This document shows positions 21,305 through 32,565 of a stretch of 64,000 bases of DNA, in pieces (position 1 is the first letter of the stretch; each line of letters opens with the position of its first letter). The notes beneath the pieces were generated by a model, which made no database searches, was not told the DNA's origin, and saw only the letters and a list, made by a program, of their open reading frames with translations. The position numbers and the translations under genes were made by a program. Origin of the DNA: Lophium mytilinum (lineage: Eukaryota > Ascomycota > Dothideomycetes > Mytilinidiales > Mytilinidiaceae); contig MU004195.1 in the NCBI GenBank assembly GCA_010093605.1, positions 374,708-438,707 of the forward strand. The letters are read 5' to 3'.

Positions 21305-23098
21305 TCAGGAGGTCTCCCTAGTGCGAAGTGGAAAGTGAACATGACCATCAAACTCGTCCCATTTGAGACGGAGCATTGCTCGCCAATCCGGGTCTTTCAA
21401 CACCTTGCACTCGGCCTTATGCCCTTCTTCAATCCAATCGGCTTTTTGGCAAACCTGTTCACACGCCTTGTTAGTATTCTAGCGGGTAGAGTGTTGGGCT
21501 AAACGAAAGAACGCCTTACCCTGGTGCAATACCAGACGGAAGAGCACCTGCCGCACCGCTTTCGAGAAGTCCCCTTTTGACCGCAACCATGGCATGTCCT
21601 GACACCGTCAAGCTCCGTGGAGACATTCTGAACCTTTTCACTCAAGCTTTGCAACCCATCCAGTGATAAATGAAAGATCTACGGGCTTTCAATTAGCAGA
21701 CTATAGTCAAGTGAAAGTCATGTCAAAGTCTGTGTACCTTACCTTCATCATCTGGGGATTCTCGTGGCGGATACCGGGTTCGCAGGACATGAAGGCATGG
21801 CGTACAGCGTACAGAATCGCAACCGTATAGCCCTTCTGAATCTGGGACTGGGGCAATTCATCGCCTCTGCGATTGGTATGAAAGAACAATGGAAGAGTTG
21901 CGCCATCGACATCCTTGACCGTCATTTGCAGGCGGATGAACGAGTTGAAATCCTGAATCTCCGCTAGAAAGCACCAGTGACGTACCGGCCGACGATTGGC
22001 CATATCTCTACACTCAAAGTAGTCTGTGTCAAGGTCTTGTTCGTCCGGGAGATCATCGAAGCAAGGGAACGTCTCACGGTCGCGAAGATCTGCCAGTTGT
22101 CCTTGGGCAGTTTCCTTCCTCCTCTTCTAAAGCCAGTCTTCAAGCTCCTTTGGTCCTAGCCCCTGCGGAACTTCATCCAGCGTCGTCTTCCACTTCATTG
22201 ACATGCCGTAGTAATCATGTGTCGTGGGGTCTCGGACTAGCTTGCTGTACTGCGCCACCCCAGGACTTTCGTCGCCGATAGAGTTCATGTACAGAGGCAC
22301 CACTCTCTGCGCGAAGATGCGCGCCCTCGCCAAGTCTCCATTTGCGATGGCAATTTGAAAGGCGTCGGGATATGCCCGAACCAGGCCGACTTCGTCTGGC
22401 GCTGGTTCGTTCCAGAGACGGACCTGTTCATCGACATAGCCAAGCATCCGCCGGGCAGAAGAAACGAGCCCGGGTACTCCACCTTCCTCGATAACGCAAT
22501 CTAACTCATGAACGCGATCTAATTTTGAGTCGCTGTCCCTGCTCTGGTCGGGCGGTAAAGAGCAGAGTCGACACGAGCACGTAAACTTGAAATTCTCCCG
22601 GAGCTCTTCCTGTCGCGCTCGACGGTTTCTACGACTGCGCAGGTAGGATATAGTGATTTCCTCCCCTTTGACAATGTCTCTTACAGCATGGATCGTGAGC
22701 TGGTCAAGATTCTCGTTCCAAAAGTTCTGTGCATTGTTGTCGCAGGCGTGATTGATTCGGCATGCTTTGAGAAAAATACCCCCAGTAGCTAACTCCGGTC
22801 CCATAGGTAGGGCATTCGTTCGAAAGATGCCGCGCCACCTCTCTGTAGAGTTGTTGTAAGGATAGATGTTCTCCATGGAGCAGAATTCTCGTTGCTGGTC
22901 TTTGCTTAGAGAGCCAACTTGCTGATGAATGCGGATCTCTAGTTGCTCCATAGTTCCGACATGTTCACCGGACGTGAAAATGGGTTTCTCAGAGGTGATC
23001 CTCGTGCCTTTGGGAATGTCCTCGGTCGCGATGAGACCTTTCCCCTTCCCGGGCACATCTTCAACAGCGTACATGGGTAGGCTCGTTGTCGCTCCCAT
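21305..23098 (-). pseudogene. SET-MYND protein gene interrupted by one in-frame stop
   Basis: Exons 23098-21743, 21678-21520 and 21454-21305 join in phase through good introns (donors GTAAGG, branches CTAAT and ACTAAC). The reading gives 554 residues if the TAG at 22129-22127 (codon 324) is passed. The SET domain covers about residues 8-165: GKGKGLIATEDIPKGTRI, CRINHACDNNAQNFWNE, VKGEEITISYL and the post-SET CSCRLC. After the stop the frame continues through RHWCFLAEIQDFNSFIRLQM and GYTVAILYA to a complete MYND finger at 481-520 (CHGC, CGRC, YCTRVC, GHKAEC). SET-MYND proteins methylate proteins; substrate unknown. No GT or acceptor near the stop allows an intron. Either a single nonsense change (from TGG or CAG), a truncated 323-aa SET protein, or read-through. 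Confidence 0.85.
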
Positions 23099-25128
23099 TG
23101 CGCTAGCTCTTCCTCTTTCCAAAGTTATTTTTCAATCACCGCACCTTGGTTCTTTGATCTAAGTTCCACAAGAGAGTTTGAAGGACATGTGCGCTGACTC
23201 CGTTGAGATGAGCAGCGGGGTAATGCGCCAGCCGTGACGTTTTCAGTATCAGGAGATTGGCTGCGGTTCGAGTATTGATGCATGATGGCTGCATGGAACA
23301 ACCTCCTGTACTATTCTAGCTTAGTGTATGCACGCCGACCCAACAAGGTTAGCTGTCTTGTTGAGCCCAATTATCTATAGCCTGGAGGGTCCAGTAGCCC
23401 CTTGTATAGATGTGTGATCACTGTACGAGAAGAAGCATAGACCTAGCTTAGTAGGGAGGTACGTGGGAATATGGCCTTCTTACGAGATAGGCGCCTATGT
23501 GCGAGCCTTTCTTTCCTTTATAGAATTAATCAACTTACTTTGCTTATGCACACAGTGAACACGCCGTGACATGCCTAATAAATGGTAGCTTTAGCACGAT
23601 CGAGCCAAGGATCTTTTAAAGAAACCCCATTCACCCGCACCGAGCACTGAGTACGACTTGAGCTCTACTCTACCCGGACCTTACTCAACAGCAGCGTTGA
23701 TTGCTCTAATACGCCCCGTTCTACAGCAGCACCGCGGACGACGCTCTACCAACCGGCCCCTTTCTTTCTACATCCTCTTTCCACTTCTCGCTAATGCTCT
23801 CACTGCGGCTACCACCTGTTCTTAATGAGCATACGACCTTAGTTTAAGCATACGAAACGGAACGACCCACTCGTTACCAAGGATCAACGACGTCTCGAAC
23901 GGTTTGACCTTCTACTCCGTTTTCTCTCTACAGACTCTTACATGGCAGAGTTCTTAGATGTTATTAATTTTATGGACGTCCCCCTCTGGGTGGTACACTA
24001 CCCCCCGTGCCGCACCAAAAATTTAGTTCAGACATGTCACTTTCCCCTCGTTATTCTACCGAGTTACAATCAGTGCACAGTATTTCCTTAAAGATTTCTG
24101 CTTAGAAAACTAGTTTGCAGCTAGAAAATACAGCGCTTTAATAATACTGTAGATCATTTCTTTCAGAGCATATAGAAGTTAGAATTGTATTCGCTTTGCA
24201 TCCCTGCTGCATAGAATATAGCGGAGTTAGGGCGCACGAGATCAGAATTGAGTACGAGTATAACGAAGTTAGGGCGCAAGAAATCAGAATGGGGTACGGC
24301 TTTAGATATTCTGTAACCATCCACCTTTGTGGAATCCTCGATATACGGTTGATATTGGGATGTCGTGCACGTGATGTACAGCATATTGATACGTCCGGTG
24401 AACTAGCGCAGTTTCGAAGCCACAGGTGGAATAAGTGGCATTAGAACGAATGAAACCCTTTCTGGGCTAATTCCTATGAAGGCTGAGCTAAATCTGGCAA
24501 AAGCCCGGTACCGCGACATGTTGATTTCTTGATTGACGTCGTTAACCCTCATCCGAGATTCACGCACTAGTGAGAATTGGTGGAGTATCTCGCAAGCAGA
24601 TCTGGTCACGCTTAAAAGAATACAGATTAGCGGCTCAGCCCCTCAAATCCTTGCTACCTAATTCTCGGTGGTGGGTCAATCTCGCTGGTGGATTAACGAC
24701 GTTAATCAAGATCATCGAAAGCGGTGACAGGGGCTGTATGCCATTTGCAGTTGGGGAGCCACGAGATAGTCCGTGACAGCACGTACGGTATTATATCTGA
24801 GGCTATCCAGCCTCTAGATCCGTGCTGCATGTACGGTCTTGATATAGCAAGGGAGTAACAGCTTGGCATACAAGGGTACCGACAACTCCTCTAAGCCTAG
24901 GTTTTGCGCTTGCACTCAACCCTTGTATGCGGTGCGGTATCTGTCTAAGAATATGCTGTATAGATCTACTAAATGAACGCTTCCCTACATAGATCTAGTG
25001 TAATTCGAGGCCTGCACGGGCCTCTCTTTACGTGTATATAACCTAGCTAGATTCCTACATAAAACCGACATCTATTGTCTTCCATATTCTTATATCACGT
25101 GATCGGAAATATCGCACCCTTCCTCATC
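23099..25128. other. 2-kb intergenic region, partly AT-rich
   Basis: It carries the promoters of the SET-MYND and SDR genes. A short 42-bp tandem duplication is listed separately. I see no gene or recognisable transposon. The segment 23540-24010 has coding-like composition, but no frame longer than a few tens of codons and no known motif. Confidence 0.45.
24221..24304 (+). repeat. Two-copy 42-bp tandem repeat
   Basis: Copy 1 starts at 24221 (GCGGAGTTAGGGCGCACGAG) and copy 2 at 24263 (ACGAAGTTAGGGCGCAAGAA). They match at most positions over 42 bp. Several differences are G/A, as expected of C-to-T changes on the other strand. Confidence 0.75.
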
Positions 25129-26046
25129 ATGGCCCCACTAGTCTGGCTCATCATTGGCAGCTCTTCTGGTTTCGGCCAAGAAATTGCCGTTCAGGCTCTC
25201 AAACGAGGGGACAAAGTCATAGCAGCGGCTCGCTCAGTCTCCAAACTCGAGGTGCTCAAGGAAGCCGGCGCGGAAGTCATTGCACTCGATGTCACATCCG
25301 ACGCCACACTTCTCAAGGAGACCGCAAGTACAGCCCATGGCTTCTACGGGAAAATAGATATTCTCGTCAACTGCGCTGGTTATAATGCCGCAGGTGCAGT
25401 TGAGGAGTGCAGGTGCGTTTCCAATTCTGCCTCATTGAAGAAGCTCAATCGGAAATGTTGACCTTTTTCCAGCCCAGACGAAGTCCTCGCCTCCTTCAAC
25501 ACCAATGTCTTTGGCCCTATGGCCGTCACCCGCGCCATTATCCCATACATGCGCGCTCAGAAGTCCGGTACAATCGCCAACTTCTCCAGCACAATGGCCT
25601 GGACCGGCGCGGGTGGCCAAGCCCTCTATTCGGGCGTCAAGGCCGCCACCTCAGCGATTTCCGAATGCCTCGCGGCCGAACTCAAACCCTGGAATATCAG
25701 CGTCATCTCCATAGAACCAGGTTCCTTCCGTACGGACTTCTTGGCAGGTGGCCATCTGACTCTGCCGAAGGCGCCGTTGAAGGAATATGATGAGACGCCG
25801 GCAAGGCAGGTTATTGAGTATATGGGATATATCAATGGGAAGCAGCTAGGGGACGTAGTGAAGGGGACTAGGGTTGTCGTGGACGTGTTGACGAAGAGTG
25901 GGAGTGCGGTAGGGAGGGAGATTCCAGTGAGGTTGGCGTTAGGACCGGATGCGTATGATACTATAAAAGGGAAGTGTGAGCAGATTATGGTTTTGCTTGA
26001 TGAGTGGAAGGGGATCTCGACGGCAACGAATCACGCTGATATATAG
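25129..26046 (+). CDS. Short-chain dehydrogenase/reductase, 285 aa
   Basis: Exons 25129-25412 and 25473-26046 join in phase over a 60-nt intron (donor GTGCGT, acceptor CCAG). Classical SDR motifs are visible: IIGSSSGFGQEIA is the cofactor-binding TGxxxGxG variant with S at the first position, NCAGYN is the NAG motif, NFSSTMAW holds the catalytic serine, and YSGVK is YxxxK. EPGSFRTDF is the loop after the active site. The dependence on NADP rather than NAD is suggested by AAARS after strand 2 (inference). Substrate unknown. The start is the first ATG giving MAPLVWLIIGSS. It lies upstream of, and facing, a hypothetical gene on the other strand. Confidence 0.9.
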
Positions 26047-26235
26047 GGATAGACATTACACCAATAGACTCTGAAACTTATTATCTTCTCAAGAATATTA
26101 GTTTAAGCAAAATAGCTAAGTATCAGCACTATTCTTACAGTCAATGTACATGCAAGCTCCCACAGCACGGGCTCAAACCACCACTCAGCCAACCCCTTTC
26201 AACACAGCAGCTTCCCCACCACGCGTATAGGAAAA

Positions 26236-27678
26236 TCAATAAACCATCACATTCCCCCCTGCGCCCAAATCAAGCCTCTCATCCCCCAACCTCTCGTCCC
26301 CCCGAATCCAAATCCTCGTATCAAACCCATCCCCCCTCACCCGGCCTCCCCCCACATGCCACCGCACCGGCCGGCCCCGCGACCACCTATCACTCGCATG
26401 AAACAGCTCCCCAAACCCATCCAGCTCCCACCCCGGCTTGATACTCCCCTGCTCAACCAGCCGTCTCGCATTCCGCTGCGGCGTCGCCCTTCTCCTGAAC
26501 CGCCGCAGCGCGAGCGGATAATGCACGCGGATGCGCTTGAGATTCCGCATCCTCGCGCCGTGATGCCGGAAGAAATACGACAGCAACCTATTCTGGCGCT
26601 TCGCGGCGCGCTCCACGAACTCCTTTAGCATGAGGTCGACGGTGTCTTCGCCGCCGGCTAGACGCACGCTTTGCGCGATCGGGGCGTCGTGGCCGTCTTG
26701 GCCGTACGGGCGGAGCTCGCGGACGTTTCCGGTTGTGTCGTTGTTGCCCCAGCCGTTGGGGGGCGGGCCCATGTTGAGGAGATCCGCGTATTCGATGGTG
26801 ATCTCGTCGACGAGGTGGATGAAGGCGTCGAGGAAGAGGGGGTGGGCGAAGTAGCCGCGGAGGGCTTCGTCCGGGTTCCATTTGACTAGGCCCCAGTCTG
26901 GTGGCGGTGTGGGGGCGAAGTCGTTGAATTGGTTGAGTTGGAGGATTATGGGGATGCCGGCTAGACGCATGTCTCTGAAGATGGCGTGGACTTCGTCGAA
27001 GTTTATTTGTTTCCGAGTTTTTTGGATGAACCATGGGTGGTCGAGGCTTCTTGAATCTGCTCGGGTGAGAGAGAAGCGGGGCCGCCACTGGAGGGCTGCG
27101 ACGGCGTCTTTGATCGCTTTGGGCTCCGTGATGGCCACGCAAAAGTGAGTATAGTCTATTGGCAGTTGGATGGGAAAGCTTTTGACCAGTGTAGTAGGGT
27201 TGAATACGATGTTCACGTCGTCGAGAGAAGTGATGTTTAGGCGGCCACGGTGGCGCGCCTGCACAGCTTGGATCTGCTCAAGGAGCGAAACCACATCCAT
27301 GGGAGTGGAAGAGTGCAGCCATTCCTGGTCCAACCACGGGGCGTTAAGATCCATGGGCTCCCCAGGCTGCTGATTACGCTCGCAATTCCGGCTCTCGAAT
27401 TCTATGTCGTTGAGCAGGTATTTCATCCAAGCACCAAACGTAAAGCCGACGTTTCGGAGAGCGGGCAGTCCTGGGTGATCTGCTGTGGGTGTGAGAGGGT
27501 TGAGGTGCTCTAGTAGTAGGTATAGGCTTCTGACAGATTGGTGAGCTCCTACGAAATTGATAGTTTCCAGGGTTTGAGACGAGTACCGGAGGCATATTTG
27601 GTAGAGACGAGGACCAATTCTTATATGTGTTTGAAGCAGCTTCTTTGGCAATAGCTTCTCCGGGATATGACCATTCAA
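26236..27678 (-). CDS. Hypothetical protein, at least 480 aa, 5' end unresolved
   Basis: A long minus-strand frame with coherent protein-like composition ends at 26236. It contains NINFVGAHQSVRSLYLLLEH-like leucine-rich stretches and a tryptophan/proline-rich central part (LDHPWFIQKTRKQINFDE, APTPPPDWGLVKWNPDEA). A basic segment sits near residue 370. No ATG sits at its upstream edge (the first codon is TTG), so an exon must precede it. Upstream, 27900-27680 in another frame reads SFISLTDETLLGRLPDY, reminiscent of an F-box start, but I could not find a phase-consistent splice joining the two. An F-box or LRR-like protein is one possibility. I do not recognise the family. Confidence 0.65.
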   Translation of the reverse strand: MNGHIPEKLLPKKLLQTHIRIGPRLYQICLRYSSQTLETINFVGAHQSVRSLYLLLEHLNPLTPTADHPGLPALRNVGFTFGAWMKYLLNDIEFESRNCERNQQPGEPMDLNAPWLDQEWLHSSTPMDVVSLLEQIQAVQARHRGRLNITSLDDVNIVFNPTTLVKSFPIQLPIDYTHFCVAITEPKAIKDAVAALQWRPRFSLTRADSRSLDHPWFIQKTRKQINFDEVHAIFRDMRLAGIPIILQLNQFNDFAPTPPPDWGLVKWNPDEALRGYFAHPLFLDAFIHLVDEITIEYADLLNMGPPPNGWGNNDTTGNVRELRPYGQDGHDAPIAQSVRLAGGEDTVDLMLKEFVERAAKRQNRLLSYFFRHHGARMRNLKRIRVHYPLALRRFRRRATPQRNARRLVEQGSIKPGWELDGFGELFHASDRWSRGRPVRWHVGGGRVRGDGFDTRIWIRGDERLGDERLDLGAGGNVMVY

Positions 27679-28340
27679 GTGGGGTAAAAGAACCTGTCCT
27701 GTATGCTATGGGGAGCGAGGATGACCGCAGGGAGAATGCCTTGAAGGGACATCAACCGTTGGCAGGATGCCAAGTGGACCGGGTGAAATTGCAGACTGGA
27801 GAACCACAAAAGCTGACGAGCGTACGTAGGAGACCAGTGTGGCGAGTAGTCCGGCAGCCGGCCGAGAAGAGTCTCATCGGTGAGGCTGATAAAGCTTGAG
27901 TCAATCAAGTCACTCCATCGCGAGATACCTAGGTAGCTGTAGAGCTACCTACGTGGCATATGTAGTAAGGGGCAGGTGGGGTGAAAATTAGGGGTGGCAC
28001 GGACCTAAAAACCTGCGTAGCAATGCATTCTTACTCGTTGATCTGATAAAGGATTTATGGAGCTCTGGCTTGAATCGCGTTCGAAGCGTCTTGGATTAAA
28101 CCGCTGATGAAGTAAGGAATTGAAGGCCGGACGAATCACCGGCCACCCAGCTGCCTCGGGAGACCGGAAGGCGATATCTTGTCCGTCGCCATAGAACTTG
28201 TAGTCTTAGCTACTCGTCGTATAAAGTCGGTGTGGGATGAGCAAGTGCAGTTGCTAGACCAGCGGTACTCACCTTCGTGATATGGACAGGCGAACTTTAG
28301 AAGGCGAAACGAAATCTTAATGGTATCTGCTGATCACTCC
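27679..28340. other. Region upstream of the hypothetical gene and 3' of the transporter
   Basis: Holds the probable first exon and promoter of the 26.2-27.7 kb gene and the 3' flank of the transporter gene. No other feature. Confidence 0.45.
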
Positions 28341-29516
28341 TCACGCATCCTTATCTTCATCCCTGCCGGGCCACAGAATCTTATGTCTCAACACTGCCCT
28401 CACATGGCTGAAAAACACGAAACACCAAGTTACCACGATGAGCACGGTCATCACGCTCCCCAACCACAGAATCCCCTCGCTCTCAAACCCGCGCCCAATA
28501 TCGATCGTCGCAATCGTAAATCCAACATTCGGGAACACAAATGCCCACCATGTGAGATGGAACGCCATTTTGGGCAATCCGCCCAACGCACTGATCACTG
28601 AGATGCAGAAGAACCAGAAGCCGAGCGCCCACAGGAAGCAGCCGGTGAAGAGCGCCATGGTCTGCAGCACTTCGATCGCAATGGGGTGCGTCGCGAAGAA
28701 ACCGTAATTCGGGGGCAGCGCGTTCGCCATTCCAATCAGTGCGAGGGTGGTAAAGGAGGGCGGCCCGACCGAAATGAACATGCCGGGTCGGAGATCAATA
28801 GCTGGTAGCCCGTCCGTCATGAGGTGGCCCAAATAAATCGGGTACATGATCATGCTGACCAGAATCCCTAGACCTTGGAAAGTCACGCCGGCGACGATGA
28901 TGGGGAGGCGTTGTTCTGGCGGCTGGTCGGGCGCGATGAGGCTTGCGATAGTCCCGGAGAGCATAACGGGAAAGACGGGCAGGATCCACGCAGGCGTCAT
29001 AGAGTGAAACGTCAAATTGGCGGCGGTAAAGAGGAAGTAGTACTGGACTACGGCGACGGAGAAGGTGCAAGCGACGTAAATCCAGAAGATTATTCGGAGG
29101 ACCACGGGGAGCCAGGGACCGCAGGCGGGCACGCCATAGGCTTGGATGCCCAGAATCACTGTAGATATAGAAAGCCAGAAACATGGGTAGAAAAGGCTTT
29201 CTGCAGGATTATGGAGGGATTTGCGAAAGGCTCTGGGGAATAGTATGAAGCGAGCCGTTATTGCGGAAGTGAGTGAAGCAAAGAGCAGAAGATCGAAGAT
29301 GAACACGATAGTGCCAATAGTGTTCAAGCCTGGGAACTTGTGGGTTTGGGCGTGCAGGAGAGTTGCGAGGCCGCCGGTGGACATGGTAAGGGTGAACCAT
29401 GCCCATGTGAAGTGTTGAAGTCGGTCTCGAAGTCCCAGGTGGCCTTGCCATGATGGCCGACGCTCGATATCAGCCTGCGTCGCGGTATTGTTGGTAACGA
29501 CAGTAGTTAAAGACAT
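28341..29516 (-). CDS. TDT-family transporter (Mae1/Ssu1-like), 391 aa
   Basis: A single exon encodes about ten hydrophobic helices. The sequence RDRLQHFTWAWFTLTMSTGG near the N-terminus, followed by LLHAQTHKFPGLNTIG, is the characteristic start of the C4-dicarboxylate/malic-acid (Mae1) and sulphite (Ssu1) transporter family. Later motifs include PVFPVMLSGTIAS and ISVGPPSFTTLALIGMANAL, also family blocks. These proteins sit in the plasma membrane and move malate, other C4 acids or sulphite. Mae1 against Ssu1 cannot be decided by eye. The start at 29516 is the first true ATG; the frame extends upstream only through a TTG. It sits 0.85 kb from the laccase 3' end. Confidence 0.9.
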   Translation of the reverse strand: MSLTTVVTNNTATQADIERRPSWQGHLGLRDRLQHFTWAWFTLTMSTGGLATLLHAQTHKFPGLNTIGTIVFIFDLLLFASLTSAITARFILFPRAFRKSLHNPAESLFYPCFWLSISTVILGIQAYGVPACGPWLPVVLRIIFWIYVACTFSVAVVQYYFLFTAANLTFHSMTPAWILPVFPVMLSGTIASLIAPDQPPEQRLPIIVAGVTFQGLGILVSMIMYPIYLGHLMTDGLPAIDLRPGMFISVGPPSFTTLALIGMANALPPNYGFFATHPIAIEVLQTMALFTGCFLWALGFWFFCISVISALGGLPKMAFHLTWWAFVFPNVGFTIATIDIGRGFESEGILWLGSVMTVLIVVTWCFVFFSHVRAVLRHKILWPGRDEDKDA

Positions 29517-30366
29517 GCGCACGCTGGAACCCAAATAGAAACGAAGAAACAAGAAGATGCGGAGGATGCGAAGATGGTGGTTGATGGCATGGTAATGAGG
29601 CGTGAAGGAGAAGCAACCTTATCAACGTCGCAGTCGGGCCTTTTACGCCGCCCATCACGTGAATTATGAAGCATGAGTGATCTTACTCTAACACACCGCG
29701 CCCACGGGCTCGGGTGGAGAGATCGTTAAGATTAGCCAGGGCTCCATATATATGATAAGACTAGTTGAGTCGTGAAAAAGGGGATGTGGCAAGTCACGCC
29801 ACTTTATAATCACACGTGATAGATATCTTCTGCATCAACCCACGTATGGCCAGAACCAATCTCTGCTACAAGCTTAACGTAACCAGGATTTCTGGATTTG
29901 GTATAACTCAGTAGATATTTAAGATTGCTTTTATAACATACGGAGGAGCAAACGTGAACTCTCAGCTTGCTCCTTGAAGGCGGGAAGTTCTATTCAACAT
30001 TAGCTCAGAAATAATAGGCCATAACCATATCTGTATTCGCGTCTCACATCTTCGTCGCTATTACTTTTTTTTCTTCCAAGCAGGTGCGTTCACAAGCACA
30101 ATGGAACGTCTAAACACGGCGCTGTGCTACGATTTCAAAAACACCTGATACGCGCGTCGATCAAGCACAGAAGTCCAACTCTGCAACACTCAACCGCCCA
30201 CTAAAATGAAACCGCTCATTGTTGCACGAACGTCAATCTCAATTGCAAAGCTTGAATCCCGAAGATGTTAATATATTATACAAGACCGCATCAATCATCC
30301 GCCTAATCATTCCTCACTAATTACATACATCTCATAAACCCATATACATCATCGCCCGCCCCACCC
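29517..30366. other. Transporter promoter and laccase 3' flank
   Basis: 850 bp between two same-strand genes, AT-rich in the middle (29880-30350). No ORF or RNA gene is supported. Confidence 0.5.
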
Positions 30367-32565
30367 CTACAACCCCGAATCAATCTGACTCACCACATGC
30401 GTCCCCGTCCACGCACTCCAATCGCGACACGTCTGCGCCATCTTATACGGAATCTGCACCTCCTTCTCCAGCGTCGGGCTCTGCTCGAAGATATTAATAT
30501 TCATGCCCTCGCTGACATGCCACGCAACATGGCAATGGAACGGCCAAACCCCAGGGTTATTCAAGTCGATCTGCACGACCAGATACCCGTTCGGCTGGAT
30601 CAGCTGCGTGTCGCGGCGCTGCGGGTTGGCGGCGTTGACGATGGTGCTGCCGTCCCACGACCCCACGCCCTCGGCCAGCACTTGCATGTTGTGGCCGTGA
30701 ATGTGCATGGGGTGCGAGGCGGGGAAGCCGACGGAGGTTAGGATGAGGCGGACGGAAGAGTTCGTGCCGAGGTCGTAGAGGGCGCGTTCGATGGGCAGAG
30801 AGGCGGCGTTGCCGAGTTTCGCTTCGAGGCTGGGGATGGCATTAGCAATGATGAGGGGAAGGGGGAAGGGGGTGGGGAGCGCGTACAGTTCTGGGTCGTT
30901 CCAGTCAGCGCGGAAGGTGATGTTGTTCATCCACCATACGAACTGCCCGGTGCTGTTGTCGCCGCCGGTCATGAGGAACGAGAGGGTAGTTGAGGGCTCC
31001 TTGACTGGCATGGCGTACGCAGGAACTGTGACGTCGAGCGGCTGGTTGTTGCAATTGAGAGGGAAGAGATACCGGGAGTCGTTGATGCTGCTGGTTGTGT
31101 TTGGGGCGACGGCAGTGTTGGCATCCTCGTAGTAGATGGCGGCTGTTGTAGTGAAAGACAGCCCATCGTTAAGACTGCAGCCTGTTTTGCCTGTAGGTCC
31201 TAGACCGGCTTTAGAGGAGTCAGTGTTCAAACTTCCTATGGAGATGAAAGAGAGAGAAGTGATGCTTACAAGGTCCCTCGGTGATGCGCATCCATACCGC
31301 GTCGGTTGACTTTCCTGTGGCCTCAACTACGATATCCGTCCGTTGACCAACAGCAATGGTCACCAGATCAGTGGAGTAAGGCTCGACGGGAACGAAGTCA
31401 TTCGCGATGACGGTCACATTGTAGCCATCAATGCTAAAGAAAATCAAGGCTTCGGCGCTGTGATTGATGAGGCGAAGAAGGTGTTTCTTCCCTTTCGTAA
31501 ACTTGAACTGTGCCGAGCCGGCGTTGGGTGTGCAGGGCAGCTTGGTGTTACTGCAATTATAGCTTGCTTTTCCTTGAATTAGCTAGTCCAGTTAGCGGAG
31601 GTATCACAGAAATCTACTATGTGCATACCATATTTTCAGCCATAGGTGGAAGAATAGGCCCAGTGGGCGAGGCATAATAAACTTGTTCAAGCAAGTTGGT
31701 GTAATACGTGTGAAACCTACGCAGCATCAGTACACAATAGCTCAAGAGATCGATCAAGACTGGAGCAAAATTAAAGCGGAAGAATAGGACATACCAATCA
31801 CTCAGCATGACTGGACCGAGATCGATATCATAGTCATTTGATTTCGGACCATGGACGACAATTGGCCCCGCCAGCCCGTTGATGTACTGAGCGGACAGAT
31901 GCCCATGCCACCAACTCGTGCCGTACAACTCCGCTCGAAATCGATATGTGAAGCTCTTCCCTGGCGCAATGGGGCACTGGCTAATACCAGGAACGCCATC
32001 CTCGTACGGTGTTCCAGTTTGGAGGAATCCGTGCCAATGAATGCTGGTGCCCTCGGTCTCTAGTCCATTGGTGACAGTGACTTCAATCCAATCACCCCAA
32101 TTAGCTTCGATGAGGGGCCCGGGAAATTGGCCATTCACGACGAGCATTGGGATTTCAACACCATCGGGCGCAAGAGTAGTGTTTGTGACGGTCCAAGAGT
32201 AGGAACGCGTCATGCCTAGTTGATTTAGCAACATAATGGAATGAAAGAGATCGGGGGATTTACCGGTCATGGGAGTAGCCCCGGTGTCATACGGATTGGT
32301 GTTGTTGACTGTGCGGTCCGCCCATGGCTTTCCAAGGGGCATTGGGCCATCAACCCAATGGCCGAGGCATAGATGTTCCAAAGTGCCATACGTGCTGGCA
32401 CCTATTTCACGTGTGAGCGTTTAAAAACTTGTAGTCGCGAGAGGAGAACGTACCATTCGTTCTAGATTGAAGCATCTTTGCTTCGTGAAGACCTCCGGAG
32501 AATGGTGAAGCAAGCACCGAAGTAACGAGTGACGCCGCAACGGCGATGTTTACAAAGAATCCCAT
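30367..32565 (-). CDS. Secreted ascomycete-type laccase (multicopper oxidase), 637 aa
   Basis: Six exons: 32565-32454, 32401-32264, 32215-31795, 31716-31629, 31582-31270, 31208-30367. The N-terminus is a signal peptide (GFFVNIAVAASLVTSVLAS). All four copper signatures are present: SIHWHG, TSWWHGHLS, HPMHIHGHN and HCHVAWHVSEGM. The residue ten after the T1 cysteine is Met, where many laccases have Leu or Phe; axial Met is generally linked to lower redox potential. The C-terminus is exactly DSGL, the plug motif of ascomycete laccases. The oxidase couples phenol oxidation to reduction of O2, outside the cell. Intron 2 (32216-32263) is 48 nt, in frame and without a stop. It neighbours a Zn2Cys6 regulator and a TDT transporter. 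Confidence 0.93.

Noticed and set aside
23540-24010. Possible transposon coding fragment
   Set aside because: Only short open stretches and no transposase, reverse transcriptase or helicase motif could be recognised.
27627-27899. 90-codon plus-strand frame opposite the probable first exon of the 26.2-27.7 kb gene
   Set aside because: Antisense shadow; the opposite strand has the better protein-like reading.
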